A stretch of DNA of 43,231 bases from Marivivens sp. (GTDB taxonomy: Bacteria; Pseudomonadota; Alphaproteobacteria; Rhodobacterales; Rhodobacteraceae): the NCBI GenBank assembly GCA_024642145.1, contig JAHEBS010000002.1, positions 1 to 43,231 on the forward strand. Direction: 5' to 3'. The notes under the pieces are model-generated. The model was not told where the DNA came from. It worked only from the letters and a program-made list of their open reading frames with translations, and did not search any database. This document shows, piece after piece, positions 1 through 10,845 of this stretch (position 1 is its first letter; the number at the start of each line of letters is the position of its first letter). Both the position numbers and the translations under genes were made by a program.

Positions 1-43
1 AGGTCAGGACGGGCGCTTGGCCACGGGTCGAGACATAGCGCAT
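1..43 (-). CDS. thrC: Threonine synthase, N-terminal fragment (runs off the window)
   Basis: Reverse complement of 43..1 reads ATGCGCTATGTCTCGACCCGTGGCCAAGCGCCCGTCCTGACC = MRYVSTRGQAPVLT, typical of the ThrC N-terminus; follows SURF1 in the cox block. Confidence 0.55.
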   Translation of the reverse strand, partial: MRYVSTRGQAPVLT

Positions 44-47
44 CGGG

Positions 48-719
48 CTACTCCTTGCGTCGGATGGTCTTGATCACAAGGTAGCCGGTCATGCCCGCCC
101 ATGCGGCGGCCATGAGAAACCATGTGATCGCGTAATTGAGGTGGTTATTGGGTATCGCCGCCGTATCGACCGGATGCTGGGTCAGACCCAGATCATTGGC
201 CGAAACCGCCCGCGCCACGACCAGAACCGGCTCGGTGCCCAAGGCTTGGGCCATCTGGTCCACATCGCGCGCATACCAGATGTTCGCGGGGTCGGGCGCT
301 GCGGTCCATTTGTCGGTCTCGCGCGGCCAGAACAGATTTCCGGTGACGGTCAGCGCGGTCGCGGGGCGCGGGTCGCCCTTGGCGGTGTCGGGGATCTGGC
401 CCAACTCGACCATGATCTTGCGCCCGTCATCGGTGACAAAACCCGCGACGATGCGATAGGCGGCTCCACCCTCGTCGCCCGGCGTCAGAACGTCCAGTTC
501 CTGCCCCGTGGTCGTCCCGCTGACATTGACCGACAGATAGTCGTCCCGCGGCGTTTCGGGGGCCGCGGGCAAGGCTGCAGGATCGGCGGCAATGGCGCTG
601 GCAATCTCGGCCAGCATCACCTCTTTCCACGCCAGACGCCGCACCTGCCATGCCCCGAGGTTGAGCAGGATGGCCAGGCCCACAAAGCCCATCACAAGCG
701 GAAAGATCAAACGACGCAT
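48..719 (-). CDS. SURF1 family cytochrome oxidase biogenesis protein
   Basis: 223 aa; N-terminal TM then LGAWQVRRLAWKEVMLAEI, C-terminal NNHLNYAITWFLMAAAWAGM typical of SURF1; downstream of ctaE. Confidence 0.9.
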   Translation of the reverse strand: MRRLIFPLVMGFVGLAILLNLGAWQVRRLAWKEVMLAEIASAIAADPAALPAAPETPRDDYLSVNVSGTTTGQELDVLTPGDEGGAAYRIVAGFVTDDGRKIMVELGQIPDTAKGDPRPATALTVTGNLFWPRETDKWTAAPDPANIWYARDVDQMAQALGTEPVLVVARAVSANDLGLTQHPVDTAAIPNNHLNYAITWFLMAAAWAGMTGYLVIKTIRRKE

Positions 720-809
720 CGTGGTTTTCCCAAAAGGAAACGCGCGAGAAGCCCCGCGCGTTCCAAGCCGTTCAAGGCGGGGACACCGGCCCCCGGTCCT
801 TGCAGAGCC

Positions 810-1610
810 TTACTGGCCCCAGACGTAGATGGCGGCAAAGAGGAACAGCCAGACCACGTCCACGAAGTGCCAGTACCAAGCGGCAGCTTCAAAGCCCACA
901 TGGGCCTCTTGGGTGAACTGGCCCTTAAGGACCCGCATCAGGCAGACAAAGAGAAAGATCGTGCCGATGATAACGTGGAACCCGTGGAAGCCCGTCGCGA
1001 AGAAGAACGAGGCGCCATAGATATTGCCGGCAAGGCCGAAGGCCGCGTGGCTGTATTCGTAGACCTGGAACACGGTAAACAGCATCCCCAGACCGATCGC
1101 CAGGATCAGACCCTGCCGGATGTCCTTGCGGTTGTTTTCCGCGGTCAGGGCGTGGTGGGCCCAAGTCGCGGCAGCGCCCGAGCAAAGAAGGATCAGCGTG
1201 TTGATGATCGGCAGGTGCCAAGGATCGAAAGTCTCGATACCTGCGGGCGGCCAGACGCCATCCTTGATGGGCGAAAGCGGCCCCATCGGGTAAAGCGCAT
1301 GTTTGAAGAAGGTCCAGAACCACGCGAGGAAGAACATCACTTCGGACATGATGAACAGCACAAAGCCGTAACGCAGGCCGATGCGCACCACGGGGGTGTG
1401 ATCGCCGGTTTCGCCTTCATGCACGACGTCCGACCACCAGGCAAACATCGTATAGGCCACCATGGCCAGACCGATCAGGAACATGTAGGGGCCATGGGCC
1501 TGCATCCACATGACCGCGCCAAACAGCATGACAAAGGCGCCTACGGCACCGGTCAGCGGCCAGATCGAGGGCTTGAGGATGTGGTAGTCGTGATTCTTCT
1601 CATGGGCCAT
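810..1610 (-). CDS. ctaE: Cytochrome c oxidase subunit III
   Basis: 266 aa; [47 protein letters not shown] signatures. Confidence 0.97.
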   Translation of the reverse strand: MAHEKNHDYHILKPSIWPLTGAVGAFVMLFGAVMWMQAHGPYMFLIGLAMVAYTMFAWWSDVVHEGETGDHTPVVRIGLRYGFVLFIMSEVMFFLAWFWTFFKHALYPMGPLSPIKDGVWPPAGIETFDPWHLPIINTLILLCSGAAATWAHHALTAENNRKDIRQGLILAIGLGMLFTVFQVYEYSHAAFGLAGNIYGASFFFATGFHGFHVIIGTIFLFVCLMRVLKGQFTQEAHVGFEAAAWYWHFVDVVWLFLFAAIYVWGQ

Positions 1611-1635
1611 GATTCAGGTTCCCTGCGGCTATTCG

Positions 1636-2235
1636 TTAGTTCGTCTCTATGGCGTCAGATGACGGGCTTGTCAAAGCGGCGGATTGATCTTGCGGCAGAT
1701 CAATCCGGAAAAAAGTGTAGCTGAGCGTGATCTCTTGCACGAATTTCGCGTCCGGGTCGTCCACGATGGACGGATCGACGAAAAAGCTGACCGGCATCTG
1801 CACGGTTTCACCCGGTTGCAGCACTTGTTCGGTGAAGCAGAAACACTGGATCTTGTCGAAATAGCCACCAGCGATATCGGGCGTCACGTTATAGGCGGCC
1901 TGACCGGCGATGGGTTGGTCAGAGATGTTGGTGGCTTCGAAGAAGGCCAGACCCGTCTCGCCGATATGCAGCGTCATCTCGCGGGCGACGGGCTTGAAAG
2001 TCCAAGGCAGGCTCGAGTCGACGGTGCCGTCAAAGCGGATGGTGATGGTGCGATCCAGCACCACGTCCGACGATTTTTCAGCGACCGAAACGGTCCCGCC
2101 ATAGCCCGTGACCTTGCAAAACCAGCTATAGAACGGCACCGCGGCCCAAGTCAGCGCGCCCATCAACACGATGATGGACACAAGCATCGCGACGGTCTTC
2201 TGCGGACCCGTCAGGCGCGCAAGAAAAGCCTTCAC
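1636..2235 (-). CDS. ctaG: Cytochrome c oxidase assembly protein CtaG/Cox11 (CuB insertion)
   Basis: 199 aa; N-terminal TM, VPFYSWFCKVTGYGGT, KIQCFCFTEQVLQPGETVQMPVSFFVDP (Cox11 CFCF motif). Confidence 0.96.
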   Translation of the reverse strand: MKAFLARLTGPQKTVAMLVSIIVLMGALTWAAVPFYSWFCKVTGYGGTVSVAEKSSDVVLDRTITIRFDGTVDSSLPWTFKPVAREMTLHIGETGLAFFEATNISDQPIAGQAAYNVTPDIAGGYFDKIQCFCFTEQVLQPGETVQMPVSFFVDPSIVDDPDAKFVQEITLSYTFFRIDLPQDQSAALTSPSSDAIETN

Positions 2236-2459
2236 TGGGCGGGCTCCGTCGTGGTTTCACCATCAGTTGCCGGCGCGGGTTCAAGCGTGACCTGAACCGC
2301 GTGGTCATAGCCCTGCAGCGCAGCGCCCTGCCCGTTCTGGACCTTGACCACAGTCAGGCCGAAAACCATGGCCACGAAGGCCAGCAAGATCGCGCCAAGC
2401 CAGAGATTGCGGCCGCGACGGCGCCCATGCAGTTCGTGTTCGACCTTGATCGCCATCAC
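2232..2459 (-). CDS. Small single-pass membrane protein of the cox operon, function unknown
   Basis: 75 aa with one TM ([20 protein letters not shown]); 4-nt overlaps with both ctaB and ctaG, so translationally coupled. Confidence 0.8.
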   Translation of the reverse strand: MMAIKVEHELHGRRRGRNLWLGAILLAFVAMVFGLTVVKVQNGQGAALQGYDHAVQVTLEPAPATDGETTTEPAQ

Positions 2460-3403
2460 AGGCTCCCGAAACCATTGGCATGCAGCGCGGCTTCGACCAG
2501 AAGCGCGCCGAAATGCAGAAAGAGGTAATAGAGCGAGATCTTGAACACCCGCCGTTCGGCCAGATAGGCATCCGCCGCGGCCGCATCTTCATCACGGCGC
2601 GACAGTTTGATCACTGCGGCAAGAAACCACAGGTTCATCGCAACCGAGACCGCCAGATAGATCGGCCCTCCGATCGAGGTAAAGCCCAGCGCCAGCGCCA
2701 CGGGGATCAGCACCAGCGTATAGACAAAGATGTGGCGGCGCGTGGCGGGGCGGCCATGCGTCTCGGTCAGCATCGGCACGCCGGCATCGCCGTAATCCGA
2801 TTTGACAAACAGCGCCAAGGCCCAGAAATGCGGCGGCGTCCACATGAAGATCAGCGCAAACATCAACGCGCTTTCGACCGAGATGGCCCCCGTCGCCGCG
2901 GCCCAGCCGACCATGGGCGGGAAGGCCCCCGCCGCTCCGCCGATGACGATGTTCTGCGGCGTCGACCGCTTGAGCCACATCGAATAGATCACGGCGTAAA
3001 AGAAGATGGTAAAGGCCAACAGCCCTGCCGCCAGCAGGTTGGTGGCCAACCCGAGCATCACCACCGAAAAGGCCGACAGCGCCAGACCAAGGCCAAGGGC
3101 CTCGCCCGGCTGGACGCGGCCCGAGGGGATGGGACGGTTGCGGGTGCGGCGCATCACACGGTCGATATCGGCGTCCCACCACATGTTCAGCGCGCCCGAG
3201 GCGCCTGCGCCCACGGCGATGCAGAGGATCGCGACAAAGGCGATAAAGGGATGGGTCGGCACCGGCGCCACAACAAGGCCCACCAGTGCGGTAAAGACCA
3301 CCAGCGACATTACGCGGGGCTTGAGGAGCGAAAAGTAATCGCCCATCTCCGCTTCGTGCGGGGTCTCGGTCACGTCTAGATCGCTCATTTTCTTGTCAGT
3401 CAT
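2456..3403 (-). CDS. ctaB: Protoheme IX farnesyltransferase (heme O synthase)
   Basis: 315 aa UbiA-superfamily protein: [38 protein letters not shown]. Confidence 0.96.
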   Translation of the reverse strand: MTDKKMSDLDVTETPHEAEMGDYFSLLKPRVMSLVVFTALVGLVVAPVPTHPFIAFVAILCIAVGAGASGALNMWWDADIDRVMRRTRNRPIPSGRVQPGEALGLGLALSAFSVVMLGLATNLLAAGLLAFTIFFYAVIYSMWLKRSTPQNIVIGGAAGAFPPMVGWAAATGAISVESALMFALIFMWTPPHFWALALFVKSDYGDAGVPMLTETHGRPATRRHIFVYTLVLIPVALALGFTSIGGPIYLAVSVAMNLWFLAAVIKLSRRDEDAAAADAYLAERRVFKISLYYLFLHFGALLVEAALHANGFGSL

Positions 3404-3515
3404 CTCCGGTCCCGCGCCTCATGCCCGGTGCCTTTTTGAAAGACCTACGCCCGGGGTGCGGCCCGGGCGCAGTGTGGCGCGGCCCGTTGGACGGGGCGCG
3501 CAATGCATTGGCCTA

Positions 3516-4376
3516 TCAGGCCGGGAAATCGACCTTCGCCTGCGCCAGCCAGGCGTCATAGGCCTCTTGGCTGACAACCTTGAGCGTGATCGGCATATAG
3601 GCGTGGTCCTTGCCGCAAAGCTCCGAGCACTGGCCAAAATAGATGCCTTCCTCGGTGGGCTGGAACCACAGTTGGGCCAGACGACCGGGAACGCCGTCTT
3701 GCTTGACGCCCATCGCGGGCATCGCCCACGAGTGGATCACGTCGGCGGCGGTGACCTGCATCAAAATGACGGCGCCAACCGGCACCACCACGGCCTGATC
3801 GGTGGCCAAGCGGAACTCGGCGTCCGAATAACCGGCAGCGGCCAGTTCGCCACTGATCGTCTCGTTGAGGTTGCCCTCGCCCGAGCCGATCATGAAGGCA
3901 TCAAAGGCCACGGCCTGATCGACGTATTCATAGGACCAATACCACTGGTGGCCGGTCACCTTGATAACGATGTCACCCGTGGGCATTTCCTGCTGCTTGA
4001 ACAGTGCGGGCAGCGAATAGGACCCGATAAACACCAGAATGATGATCGGGATCACCGTCCATGCAACTTCCAGCGGCGAGTTATGGGTGAACTTGGCCGG
4101 ATTGGGATTGGCGCGACGGTTGAAACGCACAATGACGATCAGCATCAGCAGAACGACAAAAGCGGTGATAACACCCACGATCCACAGGAGCATCGTGTCC
4201 AGACGATGCACGTCCGAGGCCAGTTCCGAGGCGGCGGGCTGGAAGCCCATCAGCCCGTCAACGGGCGCGCCTTTGATCGTAAGGTTGTCGGTCGCGGCCT
4301 GTGCAAAGGCTGCGGTCGCTGCAAAGGTAGCGGCGGCGGTCGCGGCGATACCGGAGAAAAGGTTGGTCAGTCGCAT
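3516..4376 (-). CDS. ctaC: Cytochrome c oxidase subunit II
   Basis: 286 aa; signal peptide, two TMs, CuA site HSW...[16 protein letters not shown]. Confidence 0.97.
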   Translation of the reverse strand: MRLTNLFSGIAATAAATFAATAAFAQAATDNLTIKGAPVDGLMGFQPAASELASDVHRLDTMLLWIVGVITAFVVLLMLIVIVRFNRRANPNPAKFTHNSPLEVAWTVIPIIILVFIGSYSLPALFKQQEMPTGDIVIKVTGHQWYWSYEYVDQAVAFDAFMIGSGEGNLNETISGELAAAGYSDAEFRLATDQAVVVPVGAVILMQVTAADVIHSWAMPAMGVKQDGVPGRLAQLWFQPTEEGIYFGQCSELCGKDHAYMPITLKVVSQEAYDAWLAQAKVDFPA

Positions 4377-4581
4377 GTCTTACCCTGTGTAGCTGACGCT
4401 GATGCGCCGAATGCGGCATCCCGCGCCCAAACTGGCCGGAATCCCGTTGTATCCGGGGTCCCCAAGACCATATTCTGACCCAAAGAGCAAGCGCGCGCTG
4501 CGTGCGAAATGCCGCATGGCGCGAATGGATCGCATCTGGGGCGAACACAGCCGCGATCGGACCCGAGAGACAGGAAATTCA

Positions 4582-6003
4582 ATGACCACATCCACCTTCC
4601 GCCCGTTCGAGACACTGCTCGACCGCGACCAAGCCACGGCCCGCCTGCGCGAGGCTGTGGCGGGTGCCGATGATGGCGAACTTTTCCTTGAAAGCCGCCG
4701 ATCCGAGGTGCTGAGCTTCGACGACGGGCGGCTCAAGACCGCCAGTTTCGATGCCGCCGAAGGCTTTGGCCTGCGCGCCGTGCGGGGCGAAACGACCGGC
4801 TACGCGCATTCGACGGTGATCGATGATGCGGCAATTGCGCGCGCCGTGGCGACGACCCGTCTGGCCGTGGGCGCGGGCGGCGGCACCATGGCCGAGCCAC
4901 CGCTGGCGACGAATCGCAGGCTTTACACGGATGCAGACCCGATGGCCGGCGCGGCCTTTGCCGCCAAGGTCGATCTGCTGCGCGAAATCGACGCCTTTGC
5001 GCGCGCGCTGGACCCGCGTGTGGTGCAGGTCACGGTCACCTTGGCCGCAGCCCTGCAGGAAGTGGCGATCTTGCGGCCCGAAGGCGGTCTGGTGACCGAC
5101 ATCCGCCCCATGGCGCGGCTGAATGTGGGCGTGATTATGGAACGCGACGGTCGGCGCGAAAGCGGCGGCGCCGGTGGCGGCGGGCGCGTGGGTCTGGACG
5201 GGATCATCGCCCGCGACAACTGGGAACGCATGGTGCGCGAGGCGGCGCGTATCGCCAGCGTCAATCTAGAGGCCGAACCCGCCCCAGCGGGTGTTCTGGA
5301 CGTCGTCTTGGGTCCGGGCTGGCCGGGGATCTTGCTGCACGAGGCGGTCGGGCATGGTCTGGAAGGCGATTTCAACCGCAAGGGCAGCTCGGCCTTTGCC
5401 GGCAAGCTGGGCCAGCGCGTGGCGGCAGCGGGCGTCACGGTTCTGGACGATGGCACAATCCCTGACCGGCGCGGCTCGATCACAGTGGATGACGAAGGCA
5501 CGCCTTCGGCACGCAATGTGCTGATCGAGGACGGGATCTTGGTGGGCTATATGCAGGACCGCCAGAACGCGCGGCTGATGGGCGTGGCGCCCACAGGCAA
5601 CGGGCGGCGCGAAAGCTATGCGCACCAACCCATGCCACGCATGACCAATACCTATATGCTGGGCGGCAACGACGACCCCGCATCGCTTGTCGCGGACCTC
5701 AAGGACGGGATTTACGCCGTGGGCTTTGGCGGCGGGCAGGTCGATATCACCAATGGCAAGTTCGTCTTTTCCTGCACCGAGGCCTATCGCGTGAAAAACG
5801 GCAAGGTCGGCGCGCCGATCAAGGGCGCGACGCTGATCGGGGATGGCGCCACCGCGCTGACCCGTATCAGGGGTATCGGGCATGACATGGCGCTGGACCC
5901 CGGCATGGGATCATGTGGCAAGGCGGGACAATGGGTGCCGGTTGGCGTGGGCCAGCCCACGCTATTGATTGGCGGGCTGACGGTGGGTGGCGCGGGCGGT
6001 TGA
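4582..6003 (+). CDS. tldD: TldD family metalloprotease
   Basis: ORF opens at 4402 but the likely start is ATG 4582 (MTTSTFRPFETLLDRDQA); HEAVGHGLEGDFNRKGSSAF is the TldD metal-binding motif. Confidence 0.93.
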   Translation: MTTSTFRPFETLLDRDQATARLREAVAGADDGELFLESRRSEVLSFDDGRLKTASFDAAEGFGLRAVRGETTGYAHSTVIDDAAIARAVATTRLAVGAGGGTMAEPPLATNRRLYTDADPMAGAAFAAKVDLLREIDAFARALDPRVVQVTVTLAAALQEVAILRPEGGLVTDIRPMARLNVGVIMERDGRRESGGAGGGGRVGLDGIIARDNWERMVREAARIASVNLEAEPAPAGVLDVVLGPGWPGILLHEAVGHGLEGDFNRKGSSAFAGKLGQRVAAAGVTVLDDGTIPDRRGSITVDDEGTPSARNVLIEDGILVGYMQDRQNARLMGVAPTGNGRRESYAHQPMPRMTNTYMLGGNDDPASLVADLKDGIYAVGFGGGQVDITNGKFVFSCTEAYRVKNGKVGAPIKGATLIGDGATALTRIRGIGHDMALDPGMGSCGKAGQWVPVGVGQPTLLIGGLTVGGAGG

Positions 6004-6066
6004 GGCGATTCAGAGGCTGTTAACCTTGAACCGTTAAACCTGATTCTGCAGCAGACGGAGCGGCAG

Positions 6067-7206
6067 ATGAACGGTCACACCCCTTCTTCCACTCACCCCC
6101 CACTCCCACCCACCACGGAAGAAGACCGCTTTGCATGGCTTCGTCTGCTGCGCTCGCGGCGGGTTGGTCCGGCAACCTTTTGGCGGCTGATGGCGGAACA
6201 CGGCACAGCGCGGTCGGCACTGGCGGCGCTGCCGGAAATGGCCGCCGCCGCTGGCGTGACCGGCTACGAGATTTGCCCCGAGGGCGTGGTTGCGGCCGAG
6301 GTCCGTGCCGCCCGCACCTTGGGCGCACGTGCGCTGTTTTACGGCGAACCCGCCTACCCTGCCCTTTTGGCCGCCATGCCCGACGCCCCGCCGATGCTTT
6401 GGACGATGGGCAGGCTTGACCTTCTGGCGCGGCCCGCGGTGGCGCTGGTGGGGGCGCGCAACGCCTCGTCCCTTGCGCTGCGCATGGCGCGTGCCTTGGC
6501 GCATGATCTGTCGGACGCGGGGCATCTGGTTGTGTCTGGTCTGGCGCGCGGCGTGGATGCAGCGGCACATGAGGGTGCCTTGGCCGCAGGCACGCTTGCG
6601 GTGCAGGCGGGCGGGGTCGATGTGATCTACCCCGCCGAAAACGCTGGGTTGGCGGCCGCGATCGCCGCCAAGGGGTTGCGCGTCTCGGAACAACCGATGG
6701 GACTGGAACCGCAAGCGCGCCATTTCCCGATCCGCAATCGCCTGATTGCGGGGCTGGCGGCCGCCACCGTCGTGATCGAGGCCGCACCGAAATCCGGCAG
6801 TCTGATCACCGCGCAACTGGCGCTGGGCTTGGGACGAGAGGTCATGGCCGTGCCGGGCCACCCGATGGACCCGCGCGCGGGGGGCTGTCTGAACCTGATC
6901 CGCGACGGGGCGATCCTGGTGCGCGGGGCGCAAGATGTGCTGGCAGCCTTGGCCCCGACCCCGACCCGACGACGTCCTGCCGCACCGAACGCCGCGCCCC
7001 ACCGCCCCGCCCCACGGCCCCTGCGCGAGGCCGCAGCCCTGCATCGCCAGATCCTTGATCGGCTTGGACCCTCGCCTGTGGCCGAGGACCAGTTGATCCG
7101 CGATCTGGCGCTGAGCGCGGCGCAGGCAGGGCCACTGTTGGCGGATCTGGAACTGGAGGGCCGCATTGCCCGATCCGAGGGTGGCATGGTGGCGCTGGTC
7201 GCCTGA
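6067..7206 (+). CDS. dprA: DNA-processing protein DprA
   Basis: 379 aa; VALVGARNASSLALRMA, VSGLARGVDAAAHEGAL, PKSGSLITAQLALGLGREVMAVPG Rossmann signatures. Confidence 0.95.
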   Translation: MNGHTPSSTHPPLPPTTEEDRFAWLRLLRSRRVGPATFWRLMAEHGTARSALAALPEMAAAAGVTGYEICPEGVVAAEVRAARTLGARALFYGEPAYPALLAAMPDAPPMLWTMGRLDLLARPAVALVGARNASSLALRMARALAHDLSDAGHLVVSGLARGVDAAAHEGALAAGTLAVQAGGVDVIYPAENAGLAAAIAAKGLRVSEQPMGLEPQARHFPIRNRLIAGLAAATVVIEAAPKSGSLITAQLALGLGREVMAVPGHPMDPRAGGCLNLIRDGAILVRGAQDVLAALAPTPTRRRPAAPNAAPHRPAPRPLREAAALHRQILDRLGPSPVAEDQLIRDLALSAAQAGPLLADLELEGRIARSEGGMVALVA

Positions 7207-7418
7207 CGGGATGTGCCGCACCAGCGGGTCGCGGCAGGATCTGGGTATTTTTGGTCAGAAGAACCTGGGCGGGCGGGACGACGCCGCTGCTTTTGGGCAG
7301 GCCTGATCATCTGCGCATAAGCGAAAAATTGCGCTGCGCGCTAAGCGGATTGACATTCATCTTGCCGCACCAGCATCTTGCGCGCCCATGAATTGCCGCA
7401 GCCGAGCAAGGATCGCAC

Positions 7419-10049
7419 ATGCCCGTCGTCGTCGTTGAATCTCCGGCTAAAGCCAAGACAATCAACAAATATCTAGGCGCTGACTATACGGTTCTGGCCT
7501 CTTACGGCCACGTCCGTGACCTGCCCGCCAAAGACGGTTCGGTTGATACCGAACAGGGATTCGAGATGACGTGGGAGGTCGATTCCGACGCCAAGAAGCA
7601 CGTCAAGGCGATCGCCGACGCGCTGAAAGACGATCCGGTTTTGATCCTTGCCACCGACCCTGATCGCGAAGGCGAGGCGATCTCTTGGCACCTGCGCGAG
7701 GCCCTGACCGCGCGCAAGGCGATCAAGAAAGACACCGCCGTGAGCCGCGTTACCTTTAACGCCATCACCAAATCCGCCGTGACCGAAGCCATGGCCCATC
7801 CGCGCGAAATCGACACGCCGCTGGTGGACGCCTATCTGGCACGTCGCGCGCTGGATTACCTTGTGGGCTTCAACCTCTCGCCGGTTTTGTGGCGCAAACT
7901 GCCCGGGGCAAGGTCGGCGGGTCGCGTGCAGTCGGTCTGCCTGCGCCTGATCGTTGACCGCGAGATGGAGATCGAGGCCTTTCGGGCCCGCGAATACTGG
8001 TCGGTTTCGGCCGATCTGGTGACGCCGCGCGGGCAGGTCTTCGAGGCGCGGCTGGTCAGCCTCGCCGGCAAGAAACTCGACCGCTACGACATCGCCACCG
8101 GCACAGAGGCCGACCTTGCCGCCCATGCGGTCCAGAGCCGCGATCTGACGGTGCTGAATGTCGAGGCCAAGCCCGCCAACCGCAACCCTGCCCCACCCTT
8201 CATGACCTCGACCCTGCAGCAAGAGGCCAGCCGCAAATACGGGCTGGGCGCCAAGGCCACGATGAGCGCGGCCCAGCGGCTTTATGAGGCCGGTCTCATT
8301 ACCTATATGCGGACCGACGGCATCGATATGGCGCCCGAGGCGGTGATGGCCGCGCGCGACGCGATCCGTGATCGGTTTGGCGCCGATTACCTGCCCGCCA
8401 GCCCGCGCATGTACAAGAACAAGGCCAAGAACGCGCAAGAGGCGCATGAATGTATCCGCCCCACGGATATGGCGCGTTCGACCGAAACCCTGCGCATCAC
8501 CGATGCCGACCAGCGGCGTCTGTATGATCTGATCTACAAACGCACGATTGCCAGCCAGATGGCGGCCGCGCGGCTGGAACGCACGACGGTCGATCTGGGA
8601 TCGGATGATGGTCAGGTCGGTCTGCGCGCCACCGGTCAGGTCGTTCTGTTCGACGGATTCATCGCGATCTACGAAGAAGGCCGCGATGACAGCGCCGACG
8701 AGGACGAAGGCCGCCTGCCGCAGATGCTGGCGGGCGAACCGCTCAAGAAAGAGGCGATCCGCCCCGAACAGCATTTCACCCAAGCGCCGCCGCGCTATAC
8801 CGAGGCAACCTTGGTCAAGCGGATGGAAGAACTGGGTATCGGGCGACCATCGACCTATGCCTCGATTGTCACCACCATTCAGGAACGCGACTATGTGTCC
8901 AAGGACAAGGGTCGCCTGATTCCGCAGGACAAGGGGCGGCTGGTCACGGCATTTCTGGCCACCTATTTCCCCCGCTACGTCGAATACGGCTTCACGGCGG
9001 GTCTGGAAGACGAACTGGACGAGATCAGCGCGGGTTCGGCTGACTACAAGGCCGTTCTGAAACGGTTCTGGCGTGATTTCGCGGCGGCGCTGGCGGAAAC
9101 TGCCGATCTGCGCATCAGCGAGGTTCTGGAAAAGATCGACGAGGTTCTGGCCCCGCATCTTTATCCCCCACGCGAGGATGGCGGCGATCCGCGCGGTTGC
9201 CCCAATTGCAACGCGGGCCGGCTGTCGATGCGCACCTCGCGCACGGGCGGCGCTTTTATCGGCTGCTCGAACTACCCCGAATGTCGCTATACGCGCCCGC
9301 TTGGCCCACCCGGCGCCGAAGGATCCGAAATCGGACCCGACGGGCGGCTCTTGGGTCATGACAAGGACGATGCGATCACGCTCCGCGACGGACGGTTCGG
9401 GCCCTATGTGCAGCGCGGCGACGCCAGCGAAGAACAGCCCAAGCCGCCACGATCCAGCCTGCCAAAAGGCTGGGAAGCGGCTGATATGACGCTGGAAAAG
9501 GCGCTGGCGCTGTTGTCATTGCCGCGCGAGGTGGGCCCCCACCCCGAAGACGGCGTGATGATCGAGGCCGGCATTGGCCGCTTTGGCCCGTTTGTCAAAC
9601 ATGGCGCGCTCTATGCCAACCTCAAAGAGGCAGGCGAGGTTTTCGACATCGGCATCAACCGTGCGGTCGATGTTCTGGCACAGAAGCTCTTGACCCGCGG
9701 CGGTGGCCGCGGTGCGGCCGTCAAGGCGATCAAGGAACTGGGCGCACACCCCGATGGCGGCGCGATTTCCGTGATGCCGGGCCGTTACGGGCCTTATGTG
9801 AAATGGGAAAAAGTGAACGCGACCTTGCCCAAGGGCACCGAGCCCGAGGACATGACGCTGGAGGCGGCGGTCGAGCTGGTCAATGCCAAGTCCGCCGGCA
9901 AAGGCGGGCGCAAAAAGGCCGCGGCCAAACCCAAGGCCGCCACAAAGCCCAAGGCCGCAGCAAAGCCCAAGGCCAAAGCCGCTGCCAAGCCCAAAGCCAA
10001 GGCGGCCGCCAAGCCCAAGGCCACCAAAAAGGCTGCAAGCCCCGCGTGA
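7419..10049 (+). CDS. topA: DNA topoisomerase I (type IA)
   Basis: 876 aa; MPVVVVESPAKAKTINKYLG, LATDPDREGEAISWHL, YMRTDGIDMAPEA, C-terminal zinc motif CPNC...CSNYPEC, Lys/Ala/Pro-rich tail. Confidence 0.98.
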   Translation: MPVVVVESPAKAKTINKYLGADYTVLASYGHVRDLPAKDGSVDTEQGFEMTWEVDSDAKKHVKAIADALKDDPVLILATDPDREGEAISWHLREALTARKAIKKDTAVSRVTFNAITKSAVTEAMAHPREIDTPLVDAYLARRALDYLVGFNLSPVLWRKLPGARSAGRVQSVCLRLIVDREMEIEAFRAREYWSVSADLVTPRGQVFEARLVSLAGKKLDRYDIATGTEADLAAHAVQSRDLTVLNVEAKPANRNPAPPFMTSTLQQEASRKYGLGAKATMSAAQRLYEAGLITYMRTDGIDMAPEAVMAARDAIRDRFGADYLPASPRMYKNKAKNAQEAHECIRPTDMARSTETLRITDADQRRLYDLIYKRTIASQMAAARLERTTVDLGSDDGQVGLRATGQVVLFDGFIAIYEEGRDDSADEDEGRLPQMLAGEPLKKEAIRPEQHFTQAPPRYTEATLVKRMEELGIGRPSTYASIVTTIQERDYVSKDKGRLIPQDKGRLVTAFLATYFPRYVEYGFTAGLEDELDEISAGSADYKAVLKRFWRDFAAALAETADLRISEVLEKIDEVLAPHLYPPREDGGDPRGCPNCNAGRLSMRTSRTGGAFIGCSNYPECRYTRPLGPPGAEGSEIGPDGRLLGHDKDDAITLRDGRFGPYVQRGDASEEQPKPPRSSLPKGWEAADMTLEKALALLSLPREVGPHPEDGVMIEAGIGRFGPFVKHGALYANLKEAGEVFDIGINRAVDVLAQKLLTRGGGRGAAVKAIKELGAHPDGGAISVMPGRYGPYVKWEKVNATLPKGTEPEDMTLEAAVELVNAKSAGKGGRKKAAAKPKAATKPKAAAKPKAKAAAKPKAKAAAKPKATKKAASPA
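9910..10046 (+). repeat. Lys/Ala/Pro low-complexity repeat at the 3' end of topA
   Basis: Repeated gcc-aag-ccc-aag units encoding KAAAKPKAATKPKAAAKPKAKAAAKPKAKAAAKPKATKKAA. Confidence 0.85.
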
Positions 10050-10140
10050 GGACACGATAGCTCAGCGCTGCGTTGCGGCGCGGCGTTGACACTCCCTTTG
10101 CGCGGGGCGACAAATCGTCCAGTTCAAAGGGGGACCCCAC

Positions 10141-10845
10141 ATGAAGAAAGTCTACGGTTCCGCCAGCGAGGCCCTTGAGGGGCTCTTGCATGACGGGATG
10201 CTGGTTGCCGCGGGCGGCTTTGGCCTTTGCGGCATCCCCGAGCTTTTGATCAGCGCGATCAAGGATGCGGGCACCAAGGATCTGACGTTTGCCTCGAACA
10301 ACGCGGGCGTTGATGACTTCGGCATCGGCATCTTGCTGAAAACGCGGCAGGTGAAAAAGATGATCTCGTCCTATGTGGGCGAGAATGCCGAGTTCATGCG
10401 CCAATATCTGTCGGGCGAGTTGGAGCTGGAGTTCAACCCGCAAGGCACGCTGGCCGAACGCATGCGCGCGGGCGGTGCCGGCATCCCCGGCTTCTACACC
10501 AAGACCGGCGTTGGCACCGTGATCGCCGACGGCAAGGAACATAAGGATTTCGACGGCCAGACCTATATCCTCGAACGCGGGATCTTGGCCGATCTGGCAA
10601 TCGTCAAGGCATGGAAGGCCGACGAGACCGGCAACCTCGTTTTCCGCAAGACGGCGCGCAACTTCAACGTGCCTGCCGCCATGTGTGGCAAGGTCTGTGT
10701 GGTCGAGGTCGAGGACATCGTGCCCGCTGGCAGTCTCGAGCCCGACGCGATCCACCTGCCGGGGATCTATGTGCATCGCATCATCAAGGGCGAGCATGAA
10801 AAGCGCATCGAACAACGCACCGTCCGCAAGAAGGAGACCGCGTGA
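10141..10845 (+). CDS. scoA: 3-oxoacid CoA-transferase subunit A
   Basis: 234 aa; [16 protein letters not shown] and [21 protein letters not shown] typical of the alpha subunit. Confidence 0.93.
   Translation: MKKVYGSASEALEGLLHDGMLVAAGGFGLCGIPELLISAIKDAGTKDLTFASNNAGVDDFGIGILLKTRQVKKMISSYVGENAEFMRQYLSGELELEFNPQGTLAERMRAGGAGIPGFYTKTGVGTVIADGKEHKDFDGQTYILERGILADLAIVKAWKADETGNLVFRKTARNFNVPAAMCGKVCVVEVEDIVPAGSLEPDAIHLPGIYVHRIIKGEHEKRIEQRTVRKKETA

Noticed and set aside
141-1724. 527 aa plus-strand ORF antisense to SURF1 and ctaE
   Set aside because: Composition is Arg/Gln/His-rich with no recognisable domains; the opposite strand encodes clear SURF1 and CtaE. Typical antisense open frame in GC-rich DNA.
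7350-7380. TTGACA-containing possible sigma-70 promoter before topA
   Set aside because: A -35-like hexamer is present but no convincing -10 at 17 bp; not reported as a feature.
7473-9359. 628 aa minus-strand ORF antisense to topA
   Set aside because: Shadow ORF; topA on the plus strand is unambiguous.
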